Source: Roseobacter fucihabitans (GTDB taxonomy: Bacteria > Pseudomonadota > Alphaproteobacteria > Rhodobacterales > Rhodobacteraceae). Taken from it: 64,000 nucleotides of DNA. Below the pieces are notes generated by a model, which saw only the letters and a program-made list of their open reading frames with translations, ran no database searches and was not told the DNA's origin. Made by a program: the position numbers and the translations under genes. The stretch lies in assembly GCF_014337925.2 (NCBI RefSeq), contig NZ_CP143423.1:4455920-4519919 (forward strand). The letters run 5' to 3'. Shown here one piece after another: positions 52,701-63,583 of this stretch. Positions within the stretch are counted from its first letter, which is position 1, and the number at the start of each line of letters is the position of its first letter.

Positions 52701-53728
52701 TCCAGCACAACCTTACCTGAACCGCCCGATTTCATCGCCGCAAACCCGGCCTCAAAATCATCCACGCCAAAACGATGCGTGATCACGCGGCTGACGTCCA
52801 ACCCGTTCTGCAACATGGCGATCATCTTGTACCAGGTCTCGAAGATTTCGCGCCCGTAAACACCCTTGATGGTGATCGCCTTGAAGACGATCCGGCTCCA
52901 GTCCACCGGGCTTTTGCCGGGCGGAATACCCAGCATCGCGATGCGCCCACCCATGGTCATGGCCTCGACCATCTGATCAAGCGCGCGTTGATTGCCCGAC
53001 ATTTCCAGCCCCACGTCGAACCCCTGTTTCATCTTGAGGGATGCGATGGTTTCAGCCAGATCCGCCTTTGCCACATTGACCGGCACGACGTCCGCGACCC
53101 GCGCCGCAAGGTCAAGCCGGTCCGGGTTGATGTCCGTGATCACCACATGGCGCGCGCCGACATGACGCGCAACGGCCGCGGCCATGATCCCGATGGGACC
53201 GGCACCGGTGATCAACACATCCTCCCCCACCAGATCGAAACTCAGCGCGGTATGAACCGCATTGCCTAATGGATCGAGGATCGCGCCGATATCATCCGGA
53301 ATCTCATCCGGCAAAGGCACCACGTTGAACGCCGGCAATTTCAGATATTGCGCAAAGGCACCCTGTTCATTCACGCCGATCCCGCGTGTGGCCGGATCAA
53401 GGTGAAATTTTCCCGCGCGGCTCTGGCGCGAGGTTTTCCCGATCAGATGGCCTTCACCGGAACAACGCTGTCCGATCTCCAGATCGGTGACGTTACGGCC
53501 CAGCTCGACGATTTCACCGGCGAATTCATGGCCGGTGATCATCGGCACGGGCACCGTTTTTGCCGCCCAATTGTCCCAGTTCCAGATGTGAATATCTGTG
53601 CCGCAAATCCCCGTCTTGTTGACCTTGATCAGCACATCATCGGGGCCAATTTCCGGCACGGGTGCATGTGTCATCCACAACCCTTCGCAGGCGTGGAGTT
53701 TGGACAGGGCCTTCATTTCATTGCTCAT
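52688..53728 (-). CDS. tdh: L-threonine 3-dehydrogenase
   Basis: 346 residues, zinc-dependent medium-chain dehydrogenase: [45 protein letters not shown] for NAD, and [15 protein letters not shown]. The usual structural-zinc Cys cluster is reduced, because after [10 protein letters not shown] the Cys-rich lobe is short (only QRCSGEGH). It oxidises threonine to 2-amino-3-ketobutyrate. The start overlaps the kbl stop by one base. Confidence 0.94.
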   Translation of the reverse strand: MSNEMKALSKLHACEGLWMTHAPVPEIGPDDVLIKVNKTGICGTDIHIWNWDNWAAKTVPVPMITGHEFAGEIVELGRNVTDLEIGQRCSGEGHLIGKTSRQSRAGKFHLDPATRGIGVNEQGAFAQYLKLPAFNVVPLPDEIPDDIGAILDPLGNAVHTALSFDLVGEDVLITGAGPIGIMAAAVARHVGARHVVITDINPDRLDLAARVADVVPVNVAKADLAETIASLKMKQGFDVGLEMSGNQRALDQMVEAMTMGGRIAMLGIPPGKSPVDWSRIVFKAITIKGVYGREIFETWYKMIAMLQNGLDVSRVITHRFGVDDFEAGFAAMKSGGSGKVVLDWTR

Positions 53729-54912
53729 CAGATCACTCCGCAGGCCTTGCCCGCCGTTTCGAACGCTTTCAGCGCCCGGTCTAACTCCTGGCGGGTCAGT
53801 GCCGCGTTCATCTGCGTACGGATACGCGCCTGACCCCGTGGCACGACCGGGAAAAAGAACCCCGAAACAAACACACCCTCCTCAAAAAGACGCGCGGCCA
53901 TATCTTGCGCCAGTTGCGCCTCGCCCAGCATCACCGGGATGATGGGGTGTTCACCGGGCAGCAGTTCAAACTCTAATCCTTTCAGACCTGCGCGCCAATA
54001 GGCCGCGTTTTCAAACAGCCGGGCGCGTAAATCGTCGCCTTGTTCTATGAGTTCCAGCGCCTTAATCCCCGCCGCAACAATAGATGGCGGCAGGGAGTTG
54101 GAAAACAGATAAGGGCGCGCGCGCTGACGCAACAGGTCGATAACCGGCTGTGGCCCGGCGATATAACCCCCGATGGCACCGCCCAGCGCCTTGCCCAATG
54201 TCCCGGTCAGAATATCGACCTCAACACCTGCATGCGCCGGGGTTCCAGCTCCCTTTGGCCCCATAAACCCGGTGGCGTGGCAATCATCGACCATCACCAT
54301 GGCGTCGTATTTTTCGGCCAGCTTCTTGATGTCGGTGAGGTTTGCGAGATAGCCGTCCATGCTGAACACACCATCTGTTGCGATCAGGATGAACCGAGCG
54401 CCCTCGTCACGGGCAAGCTTCAACTGCCCCTCCAGATCATTCATGTCCGAATTGGCGTAACGATAGCGTTTTGCCTTGCACAGCCGGATGCCGTCGATGA
54501 TCGAGGCATGGTTCAATGCATCCGACACCACAGCATCCTCCGGTCCCAGCAGGGGCTCGAACAGCCCGCCATTGGCATCGAAACAGGCGGCAAAGAGGAT
54601 GGAATCGTCCTTGCCCAGAAACGCCGCCAGCTTTTGTTCCAATTCGCGGTGGATATCCTGCGTCCCGCAGATGAATCGCACCGACGCCATGCCAAAACCG
54701 CGCGGATCCATCGCGCCCTTAGCGGCGCGGATCAACTCCGGATGATCAGCCAGACCCAGGTAATTATTGGCGCAGAGGTTGATGACCGCGCGCGGGCCGA
54801 CCGATATCTGGCCACCCTGAGGAGAGGTGATCATCCGCTCGTGTTTCATCATCCCATCCGCCTCGATCTGAGCGAGTGTTTCGGTGATGTGATCCAGATA
54901 GCCCTGCGTCAT
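53728..54912 (-). CDS. kbl: 2-amino-3-ketobutyrate CoA ligase (glycine C-acetyltransferase)
   Basis: 394 residues, alpha-oxoamine synthase family. [24 protein letters not shown]-like [36 protein letters not shown] and the PLP-lysine stretch [18 protein letters not shown]. With CoA it splits 2-amino-3-ketobutyrate into glycine and acetyl-CoA. It is the first gene of the kbl-tdh operon and lies behind a palindromic operator and the XRE-cupin regulator. Confidence 0.95.
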   Translation of the reverse strand: MTQGYLDHITETLAQIEADGMMKHERMITSPQGGQISVGPRAVINLCANNYLGLADHPELIRAAKGAMDPRGFGMASVRFICGTQDIHRELEQKLAAFLGKDDSILFAACFDANGGLFEPLLGPEDAVVSDALNHASIIDGIRLCKAKRYRYANSDMNDLEGQLKLARDEGARFILIATDGVFSMDGYLANLTDIKKLAEKYDAMVMVDDCHATGFMGPKGAGTPAHAGVEVDILTGTLGKALGGAIGGYIAGPQPVIDLLRQRARPYLFSNSLPPSIVAAGIKALELIEQGDDLRARLFENAAYWRAGLKGLEFELLPGEHPIIPVMLGEAQLAQDMAARLFEEGVFVSGFFFPVVPRGQARIRTQMNAALTRQELDRALKAFETAGKACGVI

Positions 54913-54946
54913 GATTCGACTCCCTTATTCGGCACCTCTATCATAG

Positions 54947-55005
54947 CGGAAAAAATTCCGAAATAGGGGATATACTGGATAGTGGAATTTTTCCGATATA
55001 TCGGA
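54947..55005. promoter_or_regulatory. Palindromic operator region between the XRE-cupin gene and kbl
   Basis: CGGAAAAAATTCCG (54947-54960) and GGAATTTTTCCG (54984-54995) are near-identical palindromes 23 bases apart, followed by GATATATCGGATATC. Two sites of this form are what a dimeric XRE repressor would bind to control kbl-tdh and perhaps itself. Confidence 0.65.
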
Positions 55006-55007
55006 TA

Positions 55008-55574
55008 TCAGGCGTCCTGGACCACCAGAAACGCGCGCACCTCGCCACCTTCCGCAGTAATCCTATGCGGTACATCCGCTGCGTATCGTGCGGTGTCGCC
55101 CGTTTCCAACGAAGTGGAAACATCACCGCTCATGATCGTCAGGCGACCGGAAATCACCGTCAGATGTTCCCGCGCGCCCCGTGCATGTGGCTGGCTGTCT
55201 AGCAGCCCGCCCTGCGCAATGCTCAACTCATAAACTTCATGTTTGCCGGCCTCCTCGGGCGGCGACAGGATACGGATGCGGCAGCCGGACCCCAAATTAT
55301 CAATGGTTGGGACCTCAGCCGCGCGCAAGGTTTCGATCTGCGCCGCTTTGGGCGCACCGTCCAAAAGACCCGCGAAATCGACCTGCAAGGCGCGGGTCAG
55401 GTTCCAAAGCGTTGCGATTGTCGGGCTGCTCTCGCCGCGTTCGATCTGGCTGACCATGGAGCGTGACACCCCGGATAATTTGGCAACGGCATCAAGTGAC
55501 AAACCCTGGCTGCGCCGCGCCTCTTTGAGCCGCGCAGGGAGTTGCGTTAGAATATCGGTATCGGCTTCCGTCAT
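55008..55574 (-). CDS. XRE-family regulator with C-terminal cupin domain
   Basis: 188 residues from ATG 55574 (a TTG at 55610 is less likely). HTH at the N-terminus (LSLDAVAKLSGVSRSMVSQI-ERGESSPTI), then a cupin barrel (HEVYELSIAQGGLLDSQPHA, GAREHLTVISGRLTIMSGD). Regulators of this type sense small amino-acid-like ligands. It ends 95 bases upstream of kbl on the same strand with the operator between, so it probably regulates threonine breakdown. Confidence 0.88.
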   Translation of the reverse strand: MTEADTDILTQLPARLKEARRSQGLSLDAVAKLSGVSRSMVSQIERGESSPTIATLWNLTRALQVDFAGLLDGAPKAAQIETLRAAEVPTIDNLGSGCRIRILSPPEEAGKHEVYELSIAQGGLLDSQPHARGAREHLTVISGRLTIMSGDVSTSLETGDTARYAADVPHRITAEGGEVRAFLVVQDA

Positions 55575-55696
55575 CTTGGATGATGTCGCCGATATGCAGG
55601 ATTCTGTCAATTGATATTGTGGTTCTACAGGACGTCGTTGCTGACATCCCCGCGATGGGCCAAGATAGTCCGAACAGGCAGTAGAGGGAGATCACC

Positions 55697-56875
55697 ATGA
55701 CCAAAGAGATCGTTATTCTGGATGGCGCGCGTACCGCAATCGGGGCATTTGGTGGATCGCTCGCGGCGACGCCCCCTATTGCGCTCGCCACAATCGTAGC
55801 CAAAGCGGCGCTGGAGCGGTCTGGCGTGGATGGCACAAAAATCGGTCATGTTGCCTTCGGCCATGTGATCAATACTGAACCGCATGACATGTACCTCAGC
55901 CGTGTCGCAGCGATGCAGGCAGGTGTTCCCGACACGGTACCCGCGATGAATGTGAACCGTCTGTGCGGGTCCGGCGTTCAGGCGATTGTCTCTGTCATGC
56001 AATCCCTGATGCTGGGGGATGCGGATTTCGGATTGGCGGGAGGCGCCGAGAACATGACCCGGTCCCCTTTCATCATACCGGATCAACGCTGGGGCGCGAA
56101 AATGGGTGATGTGCGCACATTGGACATGATGCTGGGCGCGCTGAATTGCCCGTTTGGCACCGGGCATATGGGCGTTACGGCGGAAAACGTCGCCAGCGAA
56201 CATGGGATCAGCCGTGCAGATCAAGACAGTTTTGCGCTTCAGAGTCAGACCCGCGCAGCTGAAGCCATCGCGGCGCGACGTTTCGCCAGCCAAATCGTCC
56301 CGGTCGATGTGCGTGTAAAACGCGACACCGTCGCATTCGATGTCGATGAACACCCAAAAGGCACCACACAGGACGCTTTGGCCGGTCTGCGCCCGGTATT
56401 CCAAAAGGATGGGTCCGTCACGGCGGGCAATGCCAGTGGCATTAATGACGGTGCCGCAGCACTTGTGCTGGCCACGGCGGAGGCAGCTGAGAAAGCCGGA
56501 TTAAGGCCGAGGGCGCGGATTCTGGGATATGCCCACGCAGGCGTGCGCCCCGAGGTCATGGGCATAGGACCTGTCCCGGCAGTGGAAAACCTGCTGCACC
56601 GGACCGGGCTGAGTGTCGCGGATTTCGACGTGATCGAAAGTAACGAGGCCTTCGCCGCACAGGCTCTGGCGGTGAGCCGCGCACTTGGGCTTGACCCCTC
56701 CAAGGTGAACCCGAACGGTGGGGCGATTGCACTGGGCCACCCGGTGGGCGCAACCGGTGCCATCATCACCATCAAGGCGCTTTATGAGTTGGAGCGGATC
56801 AACGGGTCCAAAGCCCTCATTACCATGTGCATCGGCGGCGGGCAGGGCATCGCGCTGGCCATTGAGCGGATGTGA
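55697..56875 (+). CDS. Acetyl-CoA C-acyltransferase (thiolase)
   Basis: 392 residues. Active-site Cys in NVNRLCGSGVQAIVSVM, GGAENMTRSPF, and C-terminal NPNGGAIALGHPVGATGA with the catalytic His, then TMCIGGGQGIALAIE with the second Cys. It condenses or cleaves acyl-CoA with acetyl-CoA. The BktB/PhaA type cannot be separated by eye. Divergent from the XRE-cupin gene and convergent with ubiB. Confidence 0.93.
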   Translation: MTKEIVILDGARTAIGAFGGSLAATPPIALATIVAKAALERSGVDGTKIGHVAFGHVINTEPHDMYLSRVAAMQAGVPDTVPAMNVNRLCGSGVQAIVSVMQSLMLGDADFGLAGGAENMTRSPFIIPDQRWGAKMGDVRTLDMMLGALNCPFGTGHMGVTAENVASEHGISRADQDSFALQSQTRAAEAIAARRFASQIVPVDVRVKRDTVAFDVDEHPKGTTQDALAGLRPVFQKDGSVTAGNASGINDGAAALVLATAEAAEKAGLRPRARILGYAHAGVRPEVMGIGPVPAVENLLHRTGLSVADFDVIESNEAFAAQALAVSRALGLDPSKVNPNGGAIALGHPVGATGAIITIKALYELERINGSKALITMCIGGGQGIALAIERM

Positions 56876-58420
56876 TTAGAGCGTCATATCCACAATAATC
56901 AGGCATAAAGCACCCCCGATCCCCACCGAAATACCCAACACCACGGCCAGAAAAATGCGTTCCAGCAAACGATGGTTTGGCACCGGCGGAACCGGGTTGT
57001 TCTGCTTGATCAAAGCGGCCTCGACCATTCCAGGCAGGCGCGGGCCAAAACGCGCAATGACGCGTGCGGTGCTCGCGAGATCGGTCAAGACCGCCTTGGG
57101 GCCGATGGATTTGGAGATGTAGTCGGTTACAATCGGGCTGGCGACCTGCCAGATGTTGATCTGTGGATTAAGCGAGCGCGCGACGCCTTCGACCACCACC
57201 ATCGTGCGTTGCAGCAGGATCAATTCGGTCCGGGTTTCCATGCCGAAACGCTCGGTGACCTCGAATAGGTAGCTCAGCAGTCGCGCCATGGAAATGCGAT
57301 TGGCGTCCATGCCAAAGATCGGCTCCCCAACCGCACGCAATGCCCGTGCGAATTCATCGACATCCTTATCCGCAGGCACATAACCCGCCTCGAAATGCAC
57401 CTCTGCCACGCGTTTATAATCTTTGCGGATGAAACCGAAAAGGATCTCTGCATAAACCCGGCGGGTGTATTCATCGATATGGCCCATGATCCCGAAATCA
57501 TAGGCGATGATATTGCCGTTTTGCGCAACCTTGAGGTTGCCCTGATGCATATCCGCGTGGAAATAGCCGTCTCGCAGAGCATGTTGCAAAAACAACTGTA
57601 ACACCCGGTCACCAAGTTCGATCCGATTGTGACCCGCCGCATCAATCGCGGCGTTATCGCCCATCGGCGCACCATCCGCCCATTCCAGCGTCATCACCCG
57701 GCGCGCGGAATATTCCCATTTAATCGCGGGCAGTTGGAAGCCTTCGTCGTTTTTGGTGTTGGCGGCAAACTCCGAGGCCGCCGAGGATTCCAGCCGTAAA
57801 TCCAATTCGCCCCGCACAACGCCATCAAAGTGTTCAATGACCTCCATGGGGCGCAAACGACGCGAACCAGGCGAGAAAATCTCCACCATGCGGGCGGCCA
57901 GATAAAACGCATCGACGTCCTTGCGGAAGGCTTTTTCGATTCCGGGACGCAGCACTTTGACCGCCACCTTTTCTTGGCTTTCCGCAATCGTTGCCTGATG
58001 CACCTGCGCGATGGAGGCGGCGGCGACGGGTTCGCTGAAATCCGAAAATATCTGATCGACGGGCAGCCCAAGTTCGCTTTGCACTGCCGCCTTGGCCTCT
58101 TCCACCGAGAAGGGTGGCAGCTTGTCCTGCAACACCCGCAATTGGATCGCGAGTTCATCCCCCACCACATCTGGTCGCGTCGACAGGATTTGCCCGAACT
58201 TGATATAGGCAGGCCCCAAAGCGGTCAACGCCCGTGTCGCGGGCGGCATCGACGGATCGCCCGCATACCCCAGAAATTTGAACGGCAAGCCCAGAGCGCG
58301 CGCGACAAACCGCAGCGCCGGGGGGGCCTCGAAGGCATCCAACACCACGTTCATTGCCCCAGTGCGCTCCAGAGTGGCACCGGTGCGGATCAGCCGCCAG
58401 ATATTGTGCGGGCCGCGCAT
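56876..58420 (-). CDS. ubiB: UbiB, ubiquinone biosynthesis protein kinase-like
   Basis: 514 residues from ATG 58420. [20 protein letters not shown] (KxGQ motif), [26 protein letters not shown] and [12 protein letters not shown], the ADCK/UbiB signature, with two C-terminal membrane helices ([20 protein letters not shown]). It supports the ring-modifying Ubi complex. It starts one base after the ubiE stop. Confidence 0.95.
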   Translation of the reverse strand: MRGPHNIWRLIRTGATLERTGAMNVVLDAFEAPPALRFVARALGLPFKFLGYAGDPSMPPATRALTALGPAYIKFGQILSTRPDVVGDELAIQLRVLQDKLPPFSVEEAKAAVQSELGLPVDQIFSDFSEPVAAASIAQVHQATIAESQEKVAVKVLRPGIEKAFRKDVDAFYLAARMVEIFSPGSRRLRPMEVIEHFDGVVRGELDLRLESSAASEFAANTKNDEGFQLPAIKWEYSARRVMTLEWADGAPMGDNAAIDAAGHNRIELGDRVLQLFLQHALRDGYFHADMHQGNLKVAQNGNIIAYDFGIMGHIDEYTRRVYAEILFGFIRKDYKRVAEVHFEAGYVPADKDVDEFARALRAVGEPIFGMDANRISMARLLSYLFEVTERFGMETRTELILLQRTMVVVEGVARSLNPQINIWQVASPIVTDYISKSIGPKAVLTDLASTARVIARFGPRLPGMVEAALIKQNNPVPPVPNHRLLERIFLAVVLGISVGIGGALCLIIVDMTL

Positions 58421-58421
58421 A

Positions 58422-59174
58422 TCAGAGTTTCCAGCCAGAATGCAGCGCCGCCACACCCATCGTCATATTACGATATTTTGCATTGCCGAACCCAGCATCG
58501 CGCACCATTTGCAAAAACGTTTCCTGATCCGGGAAATTGCGGATGGATTCCACAAGGTATTGGTAACTGTCGCGGTCATTCGCAATCACCTGGCCCATGC
58601 GCGGGATCACGTTGAAGCTGTAAAGATCATAGGCCTTTTGCATCATCGCATTGGGCAACTGGCTGAACTCCAGCACCATCAACCGCCCGCCCGGACGCAG
58701 CACCCGGTAGGCCTCGTTCAAGGCCTCCTGCGGGCGGGTCACGTTCCGAATGCCGAAACTGATGGTGTAAACGTCAAAGCTGTTGTCCTCAAACGGCAGC
58801 GCCATGGCATCCCCGACGACCCAATCGAGGCTATCCTGCATCTGCTCGGCCTCGGCACGCTTGCGCCCCTCGATCAGCATCGGCTCGGTCAGATCGAGCA
58901 CCGTGGCATGGCCCGACCCGGCGCGTTTCAGGAAACGAAACGATATATCGCCCGTCCCTCCGGCGACATCCAACAGTTTCTGACCCGCGCGCGGCGCGAG
59001 CCAATCCATCATCGCGTCTTTCCACAACCGGTGCACGCCGCCCGACATTACATCATTCATGATGTCATATTTGCTGGCCACGGAACTGAATACGCCCCGC
59101 ACCCGTCCGGCCTTTTCGCCCTCTGGCACGGTTTCAAACCCAAAGTGTGTGGTTTTGTCGTTTTGATCGGTCAT
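58422..59174 (-). CDS. ubiE: UbiE, ubiquinone/menaquinone C-methyltransferase
   Basis: 250 residues from ATG 59174. [23 protein letters not shown] site [28 protein letters not shown] and MVLEFSQ, typical UbiE. It methylates the benzoquinol ring using SAM. Divergent from mutM, with 87 bases between starts. Confidence 0.96.
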   Translation of the reverse strand: MTDQNDKTTHFGFETVPEGEKAGRVRGVFSSVASKYDIMNDVMSGGVHRLWKDAMMDWLAPRAGQKLLDVAGGTGDISFRFLKRAGSGHATVLDLTEPMLIEGRKRAEAEQMQDSLDWVVGDAMALPFEDNSFDVYTISFGIRNVTRPQEALNEAYRVLRPGGRLMVLEFSQLPNAMMQKAYDLYSFNVIPRMGQVIANDRDSYQYLVESIRNFPDQETFLQMVRDAGFGNAKYRNMTMGVAALHSGWKL

Positions 59175-59261
59175 CAGCTCTTGTGGTCCTTGCGCTTCAG
59201 GGCTTGTTATAGAGCTCTTGGGGCTATGCACAATGCGGCCCTTTGGTCACAGGGGATGAAT

Positions 59262-60113
59262 ATGCCGGAACTGCCGGAAGTCGAGACCGTTCGGCGCGGA
59301 TTGACCCCCGCCATGGAAGGTTTCGTGATTACGCAGGCGGATGTAAACCGCCACGATCTGCGCTGGCCGTTTCCTGTCGATATGGCCACGCGGCTCACGG
59401 GCAAGCGGGTCGAAAGGCTACGGCGACGCTCCAAATATATCCTGATGGACCTGTCTTCGGGCGAAACGCTGCTGGTGCATCTGGGCATGTCCGGGCGCAT
59501 GATGGTGTCGGGCGATCCGCTTGGAAAATTTGCGCATAACCACCCCGCTCCGGAAAAACACGACCATGTGGTGTTTCATATGGAGAACGGTGCGCGCATC
59601 ACATTCAACGATCCGCGCCGCTTTGGCGCGATGGACCTGATGGAAACGGCAACGGCAGATGCGCATAAATTTTTGGCGGTGCTTGGTCCGGAACCTCTGG
59701 GCAATGATTTCCATGAGGCGCATCTGATTGCCGCCTTCAAAGGCAAGATGAGTCCGGTCAAATCCGCGCTGCTTGATCAACGTTTGATCGCCGGGTTAGG
59801 GAATATTTACGTCTGTGAGGCGCTTTTCCGTGCAAAAATACGGCCTACCCAAAAGGCTGGAAAACTGTCCAAACCCAAGGTCGCAAGCCTCGTACTGATC
59901 ATCCGAGATGTATTATCCGACGCAATTCTGGCGGGCGGATCATCACTGCGTGATTTCCGCCAAGCCGATGGAGAGCTTGGATATTTCCAGCACAGCTTTG
60001 ATGTCTACGGACGCGAGGGGGAGCCTTGTCGCACCCCGGACTGCACCGCACAAATTAGCCGAATCGTTCAATCGGGTCGGTCGTCTTTCTACTGTGCGCA
60101 ATGCCAAAGATAA
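59262..60113 (+). CDS. mutM: Formamidopyrimidine-DNA glycosylase
   Basis: 283 residues from ATG 59262 (the long upstream extension of this frame is antisense to ubiE/ubiB). N-terminal catalytic [13 protein letters not shown] with Pro2, HLGMSGRM, helix-two-turn-helix near [19 protein letters not shown], and the zinc finger CRTPDC...[11 protein letters not shown]. It removes 8-oxoguanine and formamidopyrimidines. Confidence 0.97.
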   Translation: MPELPEVETVRRGLTPAMEGFVITQADVNRHDLRWPFPVDMATRLTGKRVERLRRRSKYILMDLSSGETLLVHLGMSGRMMVSGDPLGKFAHNHPAPEKHDHVVFHMENGARITFNDPRRFGAMDLMETATADAHKFLAVLGPEPLGNDFHEAHLIAAFKGKMSPVKSALLDQRLIAGLGNIYVCEALFRAKIRPTQKAGKLSKPKVASLVLIIRDVLSDAILAGGSSLRDFRQADGELGYFQHSFDVYGREGEPCRTPDCTAQISRIVQSGRSSFYCAQCQR

Positions 60114-60177
60114 CTTGAACCTTGCCAAGCAGGTGGTATTGACTCGAATTTCCAGACAACAATCGAGAGCTTCTTTA

Positions 60178-60954
60178 ATGGCCTATGAAACGATCATCGT
60201 TGATGTAGAGAACCATGTGGCCCAGATCACGCTGAACCGGCCAGATGCCCTGAACGCCCTGAATGACGAATTGATGAAGGAACTCGCCGATGCGCTGAGT
60301 GCGGCGCAGGACAATGAAAAAGTGCGGTGCATCATCATCACGGGGTCGGAAAAAGCCTTCGCCGCCGGTGCCGATATTGCGATGATGAAAGACAAGAGTT
60401 TCGTCGAGGCGTTTTCCGGTGATCTGTTTACGCCCGAAACCGAACAGATCATGCGCATCCGCAAACCGATCATCGCGGCCGTGTCGGGTTACGCGCTCGG
60501 TGGCGGTTGCGAGTTGGCGATGATGTGTGATTTCATTATTTGTTCGGAAACTGCCAAATTCGGACAACCGGAAATTAACCTCGGCGTGGTGGCGGGCATT
60601 GGCGGCACGCAGCGCCTGACCCGAATCGTGGGCAAATCCAAGGCGATGGACATGAACCTTACGGGTCGCTTCATGGATGCCGAAGAGGCAGAACGCTCCG
60701 GTCTCGCCTCCCGTGTCGTGCCGTGCAAAAAGCTGCTGGAGGAAGCGCAGAGCGCGGCCCAGAAGATTGCAGAGAAATCCATGATCTCCGTGATGGTCGT
60801 CAAAGAGGCCGTCAACCGCGCCTATGAGGTGCCCCTGCGCGAAGGTCTGCTGTTTGAGCGGCGCATGTTCCACGCGCTCTTTGCGACCGAAGATCAATCC
60901 GAAGGCATGTCGGCGTTTCTGGAAAAGCGCGAGGCACAATTTCGCGATAAATAG
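60178..60954 (+). CDS. Enoyl-CoA hydratase
   Basis: 258 residues from ATG 60178. Crotonase fold: [25 protein letters not shown] (oxyanion Gly-Ala), [36 protein letters not shown] with the catalytic Glu pair in GGCE and PEIN. It hydrates trans-2-enoyl-CoA in fatty-acid oxidation. It lies 64 bases after mutM. Confidence 0.95.
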   Translation: MAYETIIVDVENHVAQITLNRPDALNALNDELMKELADALSAAQDNEKVRCIIITGSEKAFAAGADIAMMKDKSFVEAFSGDLFTPETEQIMRIRKPIIAAVSGYALGGGCELAMMCDFIICSETAKFGQPEINLGVVAGIGGTQRLTRIVGKSKAMDMNLTGRFMDAEEAERSGLASRVVPCKKLLEEAQSAAQKIAEKSMISVMVVKEAVNRAYEVPLREGLLFERRMFHALFATEDQSEGMSAFLEKREAQFRDK

Positions 60955-61008
60955 GTGACCTGCATGCGGTTTTCTTTGCCCGAGGGGGGGCGCAATAAAG
61001 CTCGCCGC

Positions 61009-62226
61009 CTACTTCTTGGCATCGCCGGGTTTGAGCCTTCTGACAAGAGTGCCACAGGTTTCGATGATGCCTTTCAAACGCTCTTCCAGCCGGGTCATTT
61101 CCAGGGTCGAGGCTTTCAGGGTCTCGCTCTGATCTCCCAGATCGGCCAGCTTCGTGTAAATCGCCTCGCTGGTCTGTGTCTGGGCTTCGGCATTTGACAC
61201 CACCTGTCGCAATGTCTCCAGAAGCTCCGCGGCATCCGTCGTATCATCAACCTTCTTTAGCTTTTCGTCCAGAGCGGCAATCGAATGGCGCACCGCATCA
61301 AACCACTCATTTGACAGCCGTGGCTCCCGCTTTGCACTCAGCATTGCGTTTCGTTCTAACTGGCGCACGCCGGTCACGACATCATCCACGGTCTCACGCA
61401 AATTGCCCTGCACCGCAATAATATCGTCATTCGCCACCACCACCTTACTCAATACCGTGTCGAGTTCCGAAACGATCCCGGTGATGCGGTCCAGAAACAG
61501 ATTGAGGTCACGCGCCAGGACGCCAAATTCATCTGAGGTATGGATTTCGGCGCGGTGATCCAGCCGCCCGTAAGCCCGCGCAAGATTGCTCACCACGGAT
61601 CGCAATTCCAAAAGCGGCTCCATCCGTGCGCGCAAGATGAGGAAGAGCAGCAAGGAATGGAGCAGGATTTTACCCGTCGCAAGAATCCCCGACAGCTGCA
61701 CATCCTTGAACCAGATTGCAAAATCCCGATAGAGATAATTGCGCACGATCACTGTGCCAAGCACCTCCCCGACCGATGCCTGATAGTGACAGGCCAAACA
61801 GAAATCTTCGGCAACGATGTCGATCTGGTGCGTCTTAAAGCGCCCCTCCGGCCAGTTATCCGCCGGGATACCGCGCGGTGTGAAATCGAACCCCTCCTCA
61901 ATGGAGCGCACCGTGACGGGCGCGGGTTCGATGGCAATCGCATAGCCCAGATTAGACCAGTTTTCTTCGAGGATCGGGTACATGGTACGGGCGGCAACCG
62001 GTCCCCCTTCGTTACGCATGATGGATATGACGTTGTCAGCGAGGTCTTCCGCGACCGCCTCGGCTTCTTCGGCACCGTTGAAATGGTAATTGTAGTAAAC
62101 CAGCCCAGCTTTCAGTGAAAATTCCACAGCCGTGACGATGACGAGAACGACAAAGAAGTCCCTGATCATGTGAACCAAGAAAGATTTGTCAAATCGACCA
62201 ATTGACGGGCTGTTTTGATCAATCAT
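61009..62226 (-). CDS. HAMP-domain membrane receptor with a periplasmic c-type heme motif
   Basis: 405 residues. Helix 1 about 22-45, a periplasmic domain with FCLACHYQASVGEVLGTV (CxxCH at residues 143-147, a covalent heme-c site), helix 2 about 180-200, a HAMP linker (RMEPLLELRSVVSNLARAYG), then coiled coil to the end. There is no kinase, cyclase or methyl-accepting output motif I can identify. It may sense redox or NO through heme and signal through a partner. Alone between enoyl-CoA hydratase and an IS66 relic. Confidence 0.75.
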   Translation of the reverse strand: MIDQNSPSIGRFDKSFLVHMIRDFFVVLVIVTAVEFSLKAGLVYYNYHFNGAEEAEAVAEDLADNVISIMRNEGGPVAARTMYPILEENWSNLGYAIAIEPAPVTVRSIEEGFDFTPRGIPADNWPEGRFKTHQIDIVAEDFCLACHYQASVGEVLGTVIVRNYLYRDFAIWFKDVQLSGILATGKILLHSLLLFLILRARMEPLLELRSVVSNLARAYGRLDHRAEIHTSDEFGVLARDLNLFLDRITGIVSELDTVLSKVVVANDDIIAVQGNLRETVDDVVTGVRQLERNAMLSAKREPRLSNEWFDAVRHSIAALDEKLKKVDDTTDAAELLETLRQVVSNAEAQTQTSEAIYTKLADLGDQSETLKASTLEMTRLEERLKGIIETCGTLVRRLKPGDAKK

Positions 62227-62564
62227 GGGGGCACCTTATCTTGGACAAGACGTAACTTAGCGTTGTACGCGATATTTTAAAGTGCGGCGTAAGTCGTTCT
62301 ATGGATCCCGTCTACGCCGGCATACACGCAGCTGGTTTTGTTTTGGGCTGAAATGACAGAGCCGCAACCCGCGCGACATCGCCCATCGTTCTTTGTGTTC
62401 ACCTGTTCACACGATGTGGGGTCGGCAGAATGCAGAAATCACCGCTTCAGAGCGCAGGACGCTATAGTCGCTACAGATCTGAATAGATTGCTAATGCAAT
62501 GTGGATTCTGAAGCCCAAGACTGCCGGAATTCGATCACACAGGCAGTTCATCGCAAGCATTGCT
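62227..62564. other. Intergenic stretch, no gene seen
   Basis: Contains only short ORFs without ribosome-binding sites. It is the leader region of the heme-HAMP gene on the left and the border of an IS66 relic on the right. Confidence 0.5.
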
Positions 62565-62930
62565 TCAGCCTTTGGGGCTCCAGGGTATCAGCTGGCCGAT
62601 ATCCTTTTGTTCAGGACCCTTGACGGTGGCTGTTAAAACGCGGGGTAGGTGGGTATGCGGCTCGATTTGGTTCAGTTTGCACGTTTCACTGAGCGACGCG
62701 ATCATCGCTCGGTTCTGGGCAGCGGCATCGTGACCGGCGCAGGGCACGTTTTTCCGTTGCAAGTAGATCGGGTGGGTCACAGCGCAGCCGCGATCTCGTT
62801 GACCCTGTGCGCATCCCGTCGGATCGTTACGTTGCTTTCAACATGCCAGGACGGCGGGCAACGCTCTTGACTCTCGCCCCGTCAATCAGCGTCTCAGTCA
62901 CAATCCGAGCTTTAGGCCATCAGGTGAACA
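62565..62930 (-). pseudogene. IS66-family relic (tnpA and tnpC fragments)
   Basis: RAMIASLSETCKLNQIEPHT is the C-terminal end of IS66 TnpC (62565-62710). Further right, WPKARIVTETLIDGARVKSV-ARRPGML is a TnpA HTH start (about 62810-62930). The middle of the element is missing. Confidence 0.7.
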
Positions 62931-63264
62931 TCGTTGCCATTTTTGTCCGCACTGACCATAAAACTCCCCAATTCCATGAGGAACATACTCTCTGTATACA
63001 CGCCGCACCAAAAGGGGAGCTAAGCAGCGCTGACGATAAACGTAACACGCGCAGCATCGGATTTTTCCATTGGTGCATTTCAGGAACCATGTCCCGGTGC
63101 GGGACGAATTGCAGTTTGCAAACCAGGCGAATATCTCTATAGACCGCCGCAGACATGCGCGTGCAGCCCGCTTTGGCTAGAATCACCTTTAATCGGGTTC
63201 CAACCGGGTTGGTCTGTATTGCGCAACAAAATGATACATTGATCCGATAAAAGGTTAAGCAAAC
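62931..63264. other. Upstream region of rpsT, no gene recognised
   Basis: A 133-codon minus ORF overlaps the rpsT start and has no protein-like features. The rpsT promoter must lie here, but I cannot pick it reliably. Confidence 0.45.
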
Positions 63265-63528
63265 ATGGCCAATTCGCCACAAGCCAAGAAACGCGCCCGC
63301 CAGAACGAGACCCGTTTCCAAATCAACAAAGCCCGCCGTTCACGCATCCGCACCTTCCTGCGCAAGGTCGAGGAGGCGATTGCCTCCGGTGACAAGGATG
63401 CAGCCAGCGCCGCCCTGAAAGCGGCGCAACCCGAATTGATGCGTGGGGTTACAAAAGGCGTATTTCACAAGAATACAGCGTCACGAAAAGTGTCGCGTCT
63501 GGCGTCACGGGTGAAGGCACTCGGCTAA
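63265..63528 (+). CDS. rpsT: 30S ribosomal protein S20
   Basis: 87 residues, all expected features: [59 protein letters not shown]. It binds 16S rRNA in the small subunit. In Rhodobacterales dnaA usually follows. Confidence 0.98.
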   Translation: MANSPQAKKRARQNETRFQINKARRSRIRTFLRKVEEAIASGDKDAASAALKAAQPELMRGVTKGVFHKNTASRKVSRLASRVKALG

Positions 63529-63551
63529 GACCACCTCTGACACTGACGAAC

Positions 63552-63580
63552 AAAAGCGCTCCGCTCTGGGGCGCTTTTTT
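63552..63580 (+). terminator. Rho-independent terminator of rpsT
   Basis: AAAAGCGCTCC-GCTCT-GGGGCGCTTTTTT: GC stem followed by six T. Confidence 0.88.
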
Positions 63581-63583
63581 GTT

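Noticed and set aside
58278..59261. Upstream 328-codon extension of the mutM frame
   Set aside because: It runs antisense through ubiB and ubiE. The conserved N-terminal PELPEVE must directly follow the initiator Met because Pro2 is catalytic.
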